Assembly (NCBI GenBank): GCA_965215165.1
Contig: CBDCCX010000006.1
Coordinates: 2,666,001-2,730,000, forward strand
Source of the DNA: JANQRZ01 sp965215165
GTDB lineage: Bacteria; Bacteroidota; Rhodothermia; Rhodothermales; JANQRZ01
DNA length: 64,000 nt
Direction: 5' to 3'
The notes under the pieces were generated by a model that saw nothing but the letters and a program-made list of their open reading frames with translations, ran no database searches and was not told where the DNA came from. The position numbers and the translations under genes were made by a program. Of the stretch, positions 25,224 through 34,571 are shown one piece after another (the stretch's first letter is position 1; the number at the start of each line of letters is the position of its first letter).

Positions 25224-26738
25224 ATGAACACCATCCTACGCTTCCTCTGTGTGGCCGCCCTGTGCGTGGCGCTTGCCCCTCAGACGTTTGCACAAAACGC
25301 CGCAGCTTCCCAGCAGAACGCTGCTGAGCTCGGCACCGCGACCGCCCCGGTGATGCAGGACGTCCAGGCTCCGGTCCCCAACCAAGTCATCATCCGTACC
25401 GGCGACCTGCTCTACGACAACGGCCCGCTCGCCAACAGCCAGGGCACCGGCACCGGCGGCGACGACGAGAGCATCCTGACCGAGCTCGAGACCCTCTTCG
25501 GCTCCGGCGCGCAGAAGGGTGACATCAACAACGCCGTCTTCGACGACTTCCGCGTGCCCGCCTCGGGCTGGAACGTGTCGTCGCTGCGGTTCTTCGCCTA
25601 CCAGAGCTTCTCGACGCCGCCTACGCTCGACGAAGCCATGGTGACGATCTACCGGGCCAACAGCAGTGGCATGCCCGGCACGCCGGTTGGTGGGAACTGC
25701 CCCAACAACACGAACTACACGAGCCTCCAGACGACCGACACGGGCGTCAACCGCGTCACGGCCGCCAACGGTGGCAACGACCGTCAGATTCAGCAGGTGA
25801 CGGTCACGCTGGCCAACACCTGCGTGCTCGCAGCAGGCACCTACTGGGTCGGCGTGCAGTACTCGGGCAACGACGCCTTCTCGGGTCCGTGGCAGCCGCC
25901 GGTAGCCTTCCCGATCCCGTCGCCGACGTGCCCCGCCCTCCGCGGCATGGGTGCCAAGCAGACCATCGCCACCGGGCTGACGGACCTGTCGACCATCGCT
26001 ACCATTGAGAACGGCACGTGCCAGGAGGACATTCCTTTCCAGATCATCGGCAAGGCAGGCACCTCCCCTAGCCCGATTGTGGTCAACCAGTGCGCCTCGA
26101 ACGCGATGACGTACCCGCAGGGTAGCCAGGCCACGTTCACCTACAAGGTGACCAACAACGTGCAGAACCCTGCCTCGGGTGTGTCCTTCTACGAGGTCTT
26201 CCGCGGTGGCAACCGCGTCGTCGGTCCGGTTCAGCTCGCGGCCGGTACGCTTCCGGGCAACGGAGGGATGACACCGATCCTCAACTTCGCGGTCAACATC
26301 CCCGGTGCTGCGCCTACGGGCAACTACACCGTCCGGATCAGCGCTGGCCCGAACAACGGCACGTCCATCGGGAGTTGCAATGTCCCGATCGCCGTCCAGA
26401 GCGCGGCCCGCCCGGCCGGCTCGGACACCGAGTGGACCCTGCTGAGCGCGTCCCCGACGCTCGAGGCGGCCGCGACCACCGGCACGGCGGTCGGAGCCTA
26501 CCCGAACCCGTTCGTCCGCAGCACCACGATCGGCTTCGAGCTTGACCGTGCGACCGACGTGTCGCTCGTCGTCTACGACGTGCGTGGCCGCGAGGTCGCT
26601 GTGCTCACCGACGGCATGATGGAAGCCGGTCAGCACACCGTGACGTTCGACGCGGCGAGCCTGCCGAGTGGCGTCTACGTCTACCGTCTGACGACGGGGA
26701 CGCAGGTCGAAACCGGCCGGCTCACGCTGGTCCAGTAG
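25224..26738 (+). CDS. T9SS-secreted protein of unknown function
   Basis: This 504-residue protein starts MNTILRFLCVAALCVALAPQTFAQ, a signal peptide closely matching that of the preceding gene. The N-terminal domain (about 45-275) is strand-rich with aromatic turns (FDDFRVPASGWNVSSLRFFAYQSF; LAAGTYWVGVQYSG) and looks like a jelly-roll/galactose-binding type fold. A beta-sandwich-like segment follows (about 290-400: YPQGSQATFTYKVTNN ... PTGNYTVRISAGP), and the T9SS sorting domain closes the protein (AYPNPFVRSTT, VYDVRGREV, LPSGVYVYRL). The frame opens upstream at 25155, but ATG 25224 starts the signal peptide. The gene is probably a duplicate of its neighbour in its second half only; the first domains are unrelated. 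Confidence 0.85.
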   Translation: MNTILRFLCVAALCVALAPQTFAQNAAASQQNAAELGTATAPVMQDVQAPVPNQVIIRTGDLLYDNGPLANSQGTGTGGDDESILTELETLFGSGAQKGDINNAVFDDFRVPASGWNVSSLRFFAYQSFSTPPTLDEAMVTIYRANSSGMPGTPVGGNCPNNTNYTSLQTTDTGVNRVTAANGGNDRQIQQVTVTLANTCVLAAGTYWVGVQYSGNDAFSGPWQPPVAFPIPSPTCPALRGMGAKQTIATGLTDLSTIATIENGTCQEDIPFQIIGKAGTSPSPIVVNQCASNAMTYPQGSQATFTYKVTNNVQNPASGVSFYEVFRGGNRVVGPVQLAAGTLPGNGGMTPILNFAVNIPGAAPTGNYTVRISAGPNNGTSIGSCNVPIAVQSAARPAGSDTEWTLLSASPTLEAAATTGTAVGAYPNPFVRSTTIGFELDRATDVSLVVYDVRGREVAVLTDGMMEAGQHTVTFDAASLPSGVYVYRLTTGTQVETGRLTLVQ

Positions 26739-26770
26739 TTCTGCTGAAGCTGACCTAGTCAGCTGATGTC

Positions 26771-26810
26771 GGCGAGGCCCTCGGTGCACACCGAGGGCCT
26801 CGCCTTTTTT
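26771..26810 (+). terminator. Strong intrinsic terminator
   Basis: A perfect 14-bp stem (GGCGAGGCCCTCGG with CCGAGGGCCTCGCC, loop TGCACA) is followed by six T. It lies 33 bp past the T9SS gene stop and just before the stop of the convergent GT2 gene (26827). Confidence 0.95.
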
Positions 26811-26826
26811 CGTCTCGACGCGGACC

Positions 26827-27816
26827 CTATCCCCGCGCCGAAACGGTGCGACCACTGGGGTCCACGGTCTCCGTCCCGACCGCGTCGCGGAGGTGCACGT
26901 CGTCGGTGCGCTCCATCTGCGGGCGGACGATCATCTCGCCGAGAAACCCCGCGAGGAAGAGCTGCGCGCCGAGCAGGAGCAGCATGATGCCGAGGAAGAA
27001 CAGCGGCCGGTTGGCGATGGGCGTGCCGAGCATCCACCCGACCGAGAGCCACAGCGAGATGGCGAGGCCGCCGAGGAACGAGAGCGTCCCCAGCCCGCCG
27101 AAGAAGTGCATCGGCCGCCGCCCGAACCGCGTCACGAAGACGACCGTCACCAGGTCGAGGAAGCCGCGCACGAAGCGCTCGATGCCGAACTTGGTCCGGC
27201 CGTGGCGGCGCGGATGGTGCTGCACCGGCTGCTCCTCGATGCGCGCGTACCCCTCCCACTTGGCGAGCAGCGGGATGTAGCGGTGCAGCTCGCCGTAGAC
27301 GCGGACCGTCTTGACCACCTCGGCGCGGTAGGTCTTGATGCCGGAGTTGAAGTCGTGCAGCGGGATGCCGGAGACGAGGCGGGTGACGCCGTTGAAGAAG
27401 CGGCTCGGGATGGTCTTCGAGAGCGGGTCGTGGCGCTTCTGCTTCCAGCCGCTGACGAGGTCCGCCCCGGCGTCGAGGCGGGCGAGCATCTCGGGCAGCT
27501 CCGCCGGGTCGTCCTGCAGGTCGGCGTCGAGCGTGGCGACGTAGCGGCCGCGCGCGCGCTCGAAGCCCACGGCGAGCGCGGCGCTCTTGCCGTAGTTGCG
27601 CCGCAGCCGGAGGCCGACGAAGCGCGGGTCCTCGCGGTGCAGCCGGCGCACCACCTCCCACGAGTCGTCGGCCGACCCGTCGTCGATCAGCCACACCTCG
27701 AAGGAGCGGCCTGTTGGGTCGAGCGCGGCGCGGATCTGCTCGGCGAGCTCGGGCAGCGACTCCGCCTCATCGAGGAGTGGGATGACGAGGCTCAGGTCCG
27801 GGGCGGCAGTCTGCAT
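26827..27816 (-). CDS. GT2 polyprenyl-phosphate-type glycosyltransferase
   Basis: This 329-residue enzyme has the GT-A domain with LSLVIPLLDEAESLPEL at the start, DDGSADDSWEVV and the metal-binding DADLQDDP. The acceptor region DFNSGIKTYRAEVV is typical of dolichol/undecaprenyl-phosphate sugar transferases (DPM1/ArnC-like). Two membrane helices follow at about 225-295 (FFGGLGTLSFLGGLAISLWLS; LFFLGIMLLLLGAQLFLAGFL). It probably charges a lipid carrier with a sugar at the inner membrane. ATG 27816 gives a short leader; ATG 27840 (eight residues longer) is equally possible. It is convergent with the T9SS gene and separated from it by a strong terminator. Confidence 0.92.
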   Translation of the reverse strand: MQTAAPDLSLVIPLLDEAESLPELAEQIRAALDPTGRSFEVWLIDDGSADDSWEVVRRLHREDPRFVGLRLRRNYGKSAALAVGFERARGRYVATLDADLQDDPAELPEMLARLDAGADLVSGWKQKRHDPLSKTIPSRFFNGVTRLVSGIPLHDFNSGIKTYRAEVVKTVRVYGELHRYIPLLAKWEGYARIEEQPVQHHPRRHGRTKFGIERFVRGFLDLVTVVFVTRFGRRPMHFFGGLGTLSFLGGLAISLWLSVGWMLGTPIANRPLFFLGIMLLLLGAQLFLAGFLGEMIVRPQMERTDDVHLRDAVGTETVDPSGRTVSARG

Positions 27817-27924
27817 AGCGTGAAAATAACCCGTGAGCATCGAGACGGGGCACGGTGAGAGGCTCGAAGGTGGCGTCCGTCTTCGGGCCGGGCCTCCTGG
27901 CCTCCCCGTTGTCCTGCCAACCGG

Positions 27925-29982
27925 CTATCCCGGCAGCAGCCAGAAGACACCGAAGCGGAGGCGCGGATTGGGGAGCGGGTACACTGGCACCACGTAGGCC
28001 CCGGCGTAGGCCCGGCTCGCGAGGATGTTCTCGTAGGCGATGAACACCGTCGCCCGGCCGCCGCCGATGCCGGCCTCAGCGAGCAGGTCGAGCGTGCCGG
28101 AGGCGTCAACGGGGCGGGCGTCGAGCGGGCGGAGCGCGAAGAGGGCCGTCGGGGCATGGAAGCTCCGGCCTCGGAACGCGGTCCAGGCGCGGCCGCGCGC
28201 AGCGAGGTCGAGGTCGAGGTTGCCGTCGAAGAGACCGAGGGCGCGCAGGCCGAGGCGCATCGTGCCCCACAGCGGAGGCAGCACCTCGGCGGCACGCCCG
28301 TGGAGCTCGGACTCCCCCGAGTTGAGAAGGCCCGAGGCGTTGGCGCGGAGGCGGAGGTAGACGCCGCGCGCGGCCCGGTCACGCCAGCCGAGGCGGACGG
28401 TACCCGTCGCCCGGCGGAAGGCACCGCTCACCGTGACGAACCGCGCCGTGTCCGGGTCGGCGAGGAGCACGCGGGGGTCGGCCTGCTGCACGGCTTCGGC
28501 GTGCAGGCCGAGGTCGAACGGCCCGAGCGCCGTGTCGAGACCGGCGGCGAGCCGGAGCGTCCGCTCCCTGCCCACAGGCCCGACCGCTTCTACGAGCGTC
28601 CCGAACCCGTCGCGCTCCATCCGTCCGTAGGTCGCCCCTGCGAGCCGCGCCTCGGCGAAGATCTGCGTCGCACCGAGGGAGCGCCCGAGGCGCGCGCCAA
28701 GAACTGGGAACGTCGTCTCCGGCGCAACTGTCACACCGGCTTCCGCTTCGAGGCCGAAGCCGGCGAGGGCCACCGAGTCGAGCACGGCGAGGTGGAGCGT
28801 GCGCGCGCGGTCGTCGTTCGGGAAGGCCGTGCCGCGCTTTGTCTGCGTGACCCAACCCGAGGCGCGCGCGCGGAGCCGGTGTGCCCCGAAGCGGACCGGC
28901 TGCTCGAGCTGTAGCCCGACGCGGTCGGCCCGCGCGCCCACCGTGTCGGCCTCGGCGAGGAGCGCCGGATCGACGTACCGAAAGGTTTCGGCCGTCCAGA
29001 AGGCCGTCGCGGTGAGAGGCTCGGCGGCGAGCGGCACGCGGAGCGTCGCGGCGAGGTCGTTGCGGATGGTCTCGCGCTCCGCCGCCCGGTCGAGCACCGT
29101 CGCGCCGTCGCGGTCGAAGACGGTCTCGAACGGTCCGAGCGGCGCGACGCCGCCCGACGCCCCGGCCCGGTCGCGCCCGTGGCGCTCGGTGATCTCGACC
29201 GACGCCCACGGCAGCGCCAGCCCGACGCGCCCGATAGCCTGCCATCCGCGCACGCCGACGCCCGCGTACTCCCCGTCGGCGCTCCGGCCGCTGACGTGGA
29301 AGAGGGCTTGCAGGCGCGCCCGGTCTCCGCCGAGCGCGCGCACGAAGCCGGGCCGCCGGGTCTGCGCGTGGGTCGCCGAGATGAACTGGATCCCGTTGCC
29401 GCCCGTCCGGTACCGCAGCTCGGTGACCGGCACCGAGGCGGCAAACGCCCGGAGGTCCGCCGCCACGCCGACGGCCTCGCCAAAGCCCGCCCACATCCGG
29501 AGCGGGGCGAGCACGTCGAGCGGCAGCAGCTCCAGCGCCGGCCGGCCGGAGAGCAGGTCCGACGCCGGGACACCGCCGAGTGACACCGCCGAGCGGCGCG
29601 GATCGAGACCACCGAGGGAGACGCCACTCGCCGCCGCCGGCACGCCGAGGTCGTAGAGAAACGCGCCGGGCCCGTCCGCCACGAGCTCCGCCGCGCCGAA
29701 CACCGGCCGTCGCGCCGGCACCCCGCTCATGACCTGTCCTTCCCCGCCGGGCGCAAACGCCACCACCCGCCGAGGCGTCCGCCGCACCGCACTCGAGTCG
29801 GCACCGAGCGCGTCGGCCGGCACCCTCATCGAGTCGGTCGGCACCGTCAGCGAATCGAGCGGCAGCGCGAGCGAGTCCGGCGCCTGGGCGCGGGCGGCGG
29901 GAAGGAGGCATAGAGCTAGGGCGAGTGGGAGAACGCGCGCGCGCGCCCTATGCCGCCACTGCGTCGTCCTTCGTTCTTCCAT
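27925..29982 (-). CDS. Outer-membrane beta-barrel protein with plug-like N-terminus
   Basis: This 685-residue protein has a signal peptide (RVLPLALALCLLPAARAQ, about 16-33) after a basic leader. Residues about 70-180 (DLLSGRPALELLPLDVLAPLR; AVSLGGVPAS) have the look of a TonB-dependent-receptor plug. The rest is alternating amphipathic strands with Asp/Arg-rich turns that end in an aromatic strand, LRFGVFWLLPG. No TonB box can be identified. Transport substrate unknown. The ATG at 29982 is chosen at MEERRTTQW; the open frame goes further upstream into the kinase gene in another frame. It starts 26 bp after the kinase stop and is probably co-transcribed. Confidence 0.78.
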   Translation of the reverse strand: MEERRTTQWRHRARARVLPLALALCLLPAARAQAPDSLALPLDSLTVPTDSMRVPADALGADSSAVRRTPRRVVAFAPGGEGQVMSGVPARRPVFGAAELVADGPGAFLYDLGVPAAASGVSLGGLDPRRSAVSLGGVPASDLLSGRPALELLPLDVLAPLRMWAGFGEAVGVAADLRAFAASVPVTELRYRTGGNGIQFISATHAQTRRPGFVRALGGDRARLQALFHVSGRSADGEYAGVGVRGWQAIGRVGLALPWASVEITERHGRDRAGASGGVAPLGPFETVFDRDGATVLDRAAERETIRNDLAATLRVPLAAEPLTATAFWTAETFRYVDPALLAEADTVGARADRVGLQLEQPVRFGAHRLRARASGWVTQTKRGTAFPNDDRARTLHLAVLDSVALAGFGLEAEAGVTVAPETTFPVLGARLGRSLGATQIFAEARLAGATYGRMERDGFGTLVEAVGPVGRERTLRLAAGLDTALGPFDLGLHAEAVQQADPRVLLADPDTARFVTVSGAFRRATGTVRLGWRDRAARGVYLRLRANASGLLNSGESELHGRAAEVLPPLWGTMRLGLRALGLFDGNLDLDLAARGRAWTAFRGRSFHAPTALFALRPLDARPVDASGTLDLLAEAGIGGGRATVFIAYENILASRAYAGAYVVPVYPLPNPRLRFGVFWLLPG

Positions 29983-30008
29983 GCTCCCATTCCCCCATTC
30001 CCAGGTCC

Positions 30009-30689
30009 TCACCCTGCCATCTCCGGGAAGAGCCCGTAAAGCCGGCTCTCGACGTGGCTCAGAATCTCGAATCGGTCCTCGTCGGCGTTGACGAAGTCCA
30101 GCTCGTCGGTCTCGACGATCAGCTTCGGCCCGAGGTCGTAGCGCTCGATCCACGCCTCGTAGTGGGTGTTGAGGCGCTCCAGGTAGTCGATGCGGATGCC
30201 GGCCTCGAAGGCGCGGCCCCGGCTCTGGATCTGACGGACGAGCGTCGGGACGCTCGCGCGGAGGTAGACCAGCAGGTCTGGCGGGCGGAGGTAGCTCGTC
30301 ATCAGCGCGAAGAGGTCCTGGTAGTTCTCGAAGTCGCGCCCGTCCATCAGGCCCATCTCGTAGAGGTTGCGCGCGAAGATCTCGGCGTCCTCGTAGATCG
30401 AGCGGTCCTGCACGACTGAGTGCGGCGCGCCCTCGATGCGGCGCTGGTGGGCGAAGCGGCTCGAGAGGAAGAACACCTGGAGGTTGAAGCTCCACCGCCG
30501 CATGTCCTCGTAGAAGTCCTCGAGGTACGGGTTGCCGTCGACCTGCTCGTAGAACGCCTCCCACTTGAAGTAGTCCGAGAGCACGCGCGTGAGCGAGCTC
30601 TTGCCCGCCCCGATGTTGCCCGCGATGGCGACGTACTTCTTGCCGGCGGTGGCCGTGGCGTCGGCGGGGTCGGCCAGGAGGTTCTTCAT
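30009..30689 (-). CDS. Deoxynucleoside kinase
   Basis: This 226-residue enzyme phosphorylates deoxynucleosides (dAdo/dGuo/dCyd type) in the salvage pathway. Walker A is AIAGNIGAGKSSL (about 21-33). The DRS motif is VQDRSIYEDAEIFA, the substrate helix WSFNLQVFFLSSRF, and the LID arginines QSRGRAFEAGI. RDFENYQDLF is also typical. The ATG at 30689 (MKNLLADPAD) is preferred over a start nine codons upstream. It lies just upstream of the barrel protein; the functional link, if any, is not visible. Confidence 0.95.
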   Translation of the reverse strand: MKNLLADPADATATAGKKYVAIAGNIGAGKSSLTRVLSDYFKWEAFYEQVDGNPYLEDFYEDMRRWSFNLQVFFLSSRFAHQRRIEGAPHSVVQDRSIYEDAEIFARNLYEMGLMDGRDFENYQDLFALMTSYLRPPDLLVYLRASVPTLVRQIQSRGRAFEAGIRIDYLERLNTHYEAWIERYDLGPKLIVETDELDFVNADEDRFEILSHVESRLYGLFPEMAG

Positions 30690-30901
30690 CGGTGGAGGCG
30701 TGGGGCAGGCGTGCAAGGCGTGGCGAGGCGACGCGCCCTTAGAGGCTGACTACGAATGCAACGTGAAGGGCTGCGAATGGCTCCGGACGCCGCCGACGGC
30801 GTGGCGCTGCATCACCGGGGCGGGCCCCGTCTGCTTCGCGCGCCTCGTCGGTGCTGCCCGGCGCTCGGTCTCGCCTGCTTCCTCCATTCATAGCTAGCCT
30901 C

Positions 30902-31441
30902 TTACTGCTCGCGCTCGAAGGTGAACGTCGTCAGGTCGTCGACGCGGACGGTGAGGGTGCCGTCGCGCAGCGTGCCGGTGCCGGCAAAGGCTGAGGCGTC
31001 GTAGAGGTCCGGCATCGGGACGTCCTCCTCCTGGTCGTCGTCGAAGCCCTCCTCCTCGTCCACGCGCGTGACGGCCTGGTTGAAGCGGACCTCGAAGCCC
31101 TCGACGGTGAACGGCCCCTCGCTCGAGGCGCGGTCCATCGTATACGCGTCGTCTTCGCCGTCGCCGCAGACGGCGCGGGCGAGCACGTCGAGGTCGTAGA
31201 GCGCGTCGGCCCCGAGCATCAGGGTGCCGCGCGAGAGCTGCACCTCGCACTCGTCCGCCATGCCGACGCCGTGCGGGAGCGGCTCGTCGTTGACCGCCAC
31301 GAGCCGGTACGTCCCGACGACCTCCTTCGGCACGACGGCCGCCTCCACCGGCGACTCGTGCACGGACTCTGGCGGATCCTCGGTTCCGCGACCGCAGGCG
31401 GCGAGGGCGAGGAGGGGAAGCAACAGCAGGAGGCGAAGCAT
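30902..31441 (-). CDS. Small acidic lipoprotein
   Basis: This 179-residue protein has a lipoprotein signal (LLLLLPLLALAACGRG, Cys at 16) and then a strand-rich body: EVVGTYRLVAVNDEPLPHG, GTLMLGADALYDLDV, GTLRDGTLTVRVDDLTTFTF. The pattern of a short antiparallel barrel resembles lipocalin-like or META-type small outer-membrane lipoproteins. A run of acidic residues (DEEEGFDDDQEEDVP) may bind cations. I cannot assign a specific function. The 185 bp between it and the kinase start contain nothing recognisable. Confidence 0.7.
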   Translation of the reverse strand: MLRLLLLLPLLALAACGRGTEDPPESVHESPVEAAVVPKEVVGTYRLVAVNDEPLPHGVGMADECEVQLSRGTLMLGADALYDLDVLARAVCGDGEDDAYTMDRASSEGPFTVEGFEVRFNQAVTRVDEEEGFDDDQEEDVPMPDLYDASAFAGTGTLRDGTLTVRVDDLTTFTFEREQ

Positions 31442-31530
31442 GGCGAGAAGGGATAGCCGTCGAGGAGTAGATGTCAAAAAATACGAGACGCAGACGGTGA
31501 CGTGCGTGAACTCTTCCCGGCGGCCCGTCG

Positions 31531-32565
31531 TCACTCCTCGTCCGTCTGCTGCACGTAGGCGAGGTGCTCCGGCGTGAACGGAATGGGGGTCACGTCGAAG
31601 TCGGCCCAGAAGCGCGCCGCGTCGCAGGTGTTGCCGGCGACGAGCATCTTGAACTGCGCCGGCGAGATCGGCAGCATCCCGACCTCGCCGACGGTCCCAA
31701 CGACGGCCTTTGCGAGCCACATCGGCTGGTGCAGCTTCGGCTTGGGGTCTCGGCCCATCGCGCGCGTGATCCGGTCCACGGCCTCGTCGAAGGTGACGCC
31801 CTCGTGCCCGGCGACGCAGTAGGCATCGCGTGCGAGGTACGCCTTGGCGTCGGTCGGCGGCGGGCGCTCGACGGCCTGCGCGAAGGCGTCGGCGACGGCG
31901 GTGACGTGCACCGGCTGGAGCCGGTACTGCCCGTCGCCGAGGATCGGCAGAACCGGGAACGGGCGGATGAGCGACTCGGCGAGGCGGCCGGCGAACTCCT
32001 CGCGGCCGTGCGGGTCGCCGAAGAGGATTGAGGGGCGGAAGATGACGTAGGCGTCGAATCCGGCGGCGCGGACGATCTCCTCGGCCTGCCACTTGGTCGT
32101 CTGGTAGGCCGAGTCGGCGTCGGGCCTCGCCCCGTTCGCGCTCATGTGGACGAAGCGGCCGATGCCCGCTGCCCTTGCCTCTTCGACGACCGTCCGCGTG
32201 CCCTTGACGTGGACGCGCTCGAAGGTGACGCCGTGCGGCTTGACCTCCTCGATGATCCCGACGAGGTGGACCACGGCGTCGCACCCGGTCATGTCGCCCT
32301 GAAGCGACGACAGGTCGGTGACGTCGCCGTAGACGACCTCGACGCGGCGGCCCGAGCGGTCGGCCCCGGCAGCGCGCCCGCGCTCGATGTCCTCAACGAC
32401 GGTCGCCTTCGAGGAGTCTACCTCGGCAATCTGGTCCGGGTCAATGTCGAGCTTGTCGAGCGAGCCTTCGCGGACGAGGCAGCGGACGGTGTGGCCCCGG
32501 CCGAGGAGCGCGCGGAGGACGTAGGAGCCGACGTAGCCGGTGGCTCCGGTGAGGAAGACGTGCAT
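31531..32565 (-). CDS. NAD(P)-binding protein, NDUFA9-like (complex I assembly type)
   Basis: This 344-residue atypical SDR starts MHVFLTGATGYVGSYVL (cofactor loop), has YGDVTDLSSL and SAYQTTKWQAEEIV, with the Y-x-x-x-K pair spaced as Tyr-Gln-Thr-Thr-Lys, and PSILFGDPHGREEF. It resembles the NAD(P)H-binding subunit family that includes NDUFA9 and many bacterial nucleoside-diphosphate-sugar-epimerase-like proteins. Cofactor binding is well supported; a specific reaction is not. It is an ordinary chromosomal gene here, with no partner in the window. Confidence 0.88.
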   Translation of the reverse strand: MHVFLTGATGYVGSYVLRALLGRGHTVRCLVREGSLDKLDIDPDQIAEVDSSKATVVEDIERGRAAGADRSGRRVEVVYGDVTDLSSLQGDMTGCDAVVHLVGIIEEVKPHGVTFERVHVKGTRTVVEEARAAGIGRFVHMSANGARPDADSAYQTTKWQAEEIVRAAGFDAYVIFRPSILFGDPHGREEFAGRLAESLIRPFPVLPILGDGQYRLQPVHVTAVADAFAQAVERPPPTDAKAYLARDAYCVAGHEGVTFDEAVDRITRAMGRDPKPKLHQPMWLAKAVVGTVGEVGMLPISPAQFKMLVAGNTCDAARFWADFDVTPIPFTPEHLAYVQQTDEE

Positions 32566-32651
32566 AGGTCAGGAGCGGAGGACGGGACGGGCGGACGAGA
32601 GAAGCGGGCGGTATACGCGCGAGGGTCCGGCGGGATCGGGGCGCGCTCAGC

Positions 32652-34571
32652 CTAGAGGTTTACCTCGAGCCGGGCGTAGAAGCGCAGGTCGAGCGCCGCG
32701 CCGACGGGGTGGTAGCGCTCCCGCTGGTTCAGGAGGTTGCGAAACAGCACGCTGCCCCGAACCCGCCGCCGCCACAGCCACTTCTCGACCGAGGCGTCGA
32801 GCAGCCACGCCGCCGGGACCGTGGCGTCGTACAGCCCGCCGTTCGCGCCCGTGAGCGCGTCGTAGGCCGGCCAGCGCGCTGCGCTTCGCCACGCCAAGCT
32901 GCTGAACAGCGTGAAGCTCTCGAGCGTAAGCGCCGCATCGACCCCCGCCCGGTGCCGGGGCACCGCCCGCCACGCCCGTTCGAAGGCATCGTCGCCGCCG
33001 ACCACGGCCTGCCCGTCGTAGAACAGCCGTGCGCGCCGGCCGCCCTCGGTCCACCGCACCGCGGCCCGCCCGCTCACGGTCTGCCCCGTCGCCTCCGGCT
33101 CGACGACGAGCAGGCGCAGGGCGGCCAGCGCGTTTGGGTCGGGAGCCGCCGGCTGCGTCTCCAGCGTCAACCCATCCGTGTGCCGGAGGGTCACGTTCGC
33201 CGCGACCGTGAGCGACGGTCGGAGGCGGCGTGCCGCGTCGATTCGAAGCAGCGCCTCGGTTGTCATGCTCGGCGCGTCCGACCGCTGAACGTCGACGGCA
33301 GCGTCGAACGCGGCGTAGCCCCGCCCCTGCCAGAAGCTGAACCGGTCGGTCTCCTCGGGGAGCCGCTGCGCGAGGGCGGCCGTCGCGCCGAGCGTCCAGC
33401 CGCCGACCGTGTGGCGTGTGCCTGCGACTGCGCTGAACGCCGCCTCGCTGGCGACCGAGATCGCCAGGTTGAGGTGCTGCTCGCTGCCCAGGGCGGCCCG
33501 GCCGAGTTGCCCCGTGGCGGTGCCGAGCGTGAACCCCTCGGCTCCGTCTGCGGTGACCCGCCGGACCTCGCCGCCGAGGCTCGCCGTCCACGCGCCGAGC
33601 CGGCGCTGCCCGTCGAAGCCGGCGCGTAGCGTGCGCCGCTTCCACCGCGGATCGAGGCCGAGCACCGTATCGTCCTGCTCCTCCACCCGGCGCTCGGCCA
33701 CGGCGAAGCGGTAGCCGACCGTCGTCCCCGGCGCGACCGGGACGCGGCCGTGCCATCCGGCCTGCACCCACCGGTGGTCGACCGGGATCTCGCGCCCGAA
33801 CGGCTGGAAGAACCACAGGTCGTTGCCTCCACCGCCGAGCACGCTGAGCGTGTGGGTCCCACCAAGAGCGTCGGCTTCGACGCGGATCGCCGGAGCGAAG
33901 AGTCGCAAGCTCCGCGTCGCCGGGTTCGCCCCGAGGGCTTCGAGGTTGCGGTCGAAGACGGCGAAGTCGGTCGCGTAGAAGGTGGGCCGCTTGAAGCGCG
34001 CCTGCACGCGCAGCCGCTCGGTGCCGAAACTCACGAGCGCCTCGTAGTCGGCCCCGAACTTGTCCACATTCCGGCTCGTCAGCGCGGGCACGTAGCGGAA
34101 CGGGCCGGGGTCGCCGATCTCGTTGCCGATGGCGAGGCCGCCGCGCGCCGCCGCGCCCAGCTGCGTCCGGTTCGTCCAGATGTGGAGCGTCCCGCCCTGC
34201 GCGAACGCCCCCGCCACGAGCCGAGGCACCGTCCACACCTCGACCGAGTCGACCTGCGTGATCGCCACCGGCACGAGCGACAGGTTCTGCTCGCCGAACA
34301 GGCCCATCTCGATCCGTTCGCCGTCGATGAGTAGCGTCCACGTCTCGCCCCAGAACGGATCGCCGTGCCCGAACCCGGCGCGCCACGCGAACCCATCAAC
34401 CGTCGCCGTCCGCACGCCGTCGATCAGCCGCCAGAGGTCCGGCAGTCGGTAGAGCCCGGCCGCCTCGATCTCGGCGCGCGTGACGACCTGCCGCGCCGGA
34501 TCGGGCAACGGCTCTGCCGGCCGCGTCGTGTCGGCGAGGGCAACGAGGAGAGTGAGCAGTGCCACCGTCAT
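32652..34571 (-). CDS. TonB-dependent receptor-like outer-membrane protein
   Basis: This 639-residue protein starts MTVALLTLLVALADT (signal peptide). Residues about 30-130 form a plug-like domain: RAEIEAAGLYRLPDLWRLIDGVRT, LLIDGERIEMGLFGEQNL, VPVAITQVDSVEVW. The rest is a series of aromatic beta-strands that end LRFYARLEVNL, the C-terminal strand of a barrel. A plug matching LxDGxRV pattern supports the TonB-receptor family, but no TonB box can be seen. Its ATG overlaps the stop of the upstream gene (ATGA), so the two are translated together and probably act together. Confidence 0.85.
   Translation of the reverse strand: MTVALLTLLVALADTTRPAEPLPDPARQVVTRAEIEAAGLYRLPDLWRLIDGVRTATVDGFAWRAGFGHGDPFWGETWTLLIDGERIEMGLFGEQNLSLVPVAITQVDSVEVWTVPRLVAGAFAQGGTLHIWTNRTQLGAAARGGLAIGNEIGDPGPFRYVPALTSRNVDKFGADYEALVSFGTERLRVQARFKRPTFYATDFAVFDRNLEALGANPATRSLRLFAPAIRVEADALGGTHTLSVLGGGGNDLWFFQPFGREIPVDHRWVQAGWHGRVPVAPGTTVGYRFAVAERRVEEQDDTVLGLDPRWKRRTLRAGFDGQRRLGAWTASLGGEVRRVTADGAEGFTLGTATGQLGRAALGSEQHLNLAISVASEAAFSAVAGTRHTVGGWTLGATAALAQRLPEETDRFSFWQGRGYAAFDAAVDVQRSDAPSMTTEALLRIDAARRLRPSLTVAANVTLRHTDGLTLETQPAAPDPNALAALRLLVVEPEATGQTVSGRAAVRWTEGGRRARLFYDGQAVVGGDDAFERAWRAVPRHRAGVDAALTLESFTLFSSLAWRSAARWPAYDALTGANGGLYDATVPAAWLLDASVEKWLWRRRVRGSVLFRNLLNQRERYHPVGAALDLRFYARLEVNL

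Noticed and set aside
30717..30901. Possible small gene between the kinase and the acidic lipoprotein
   Set aside because: No frame has a plausible start or composition.
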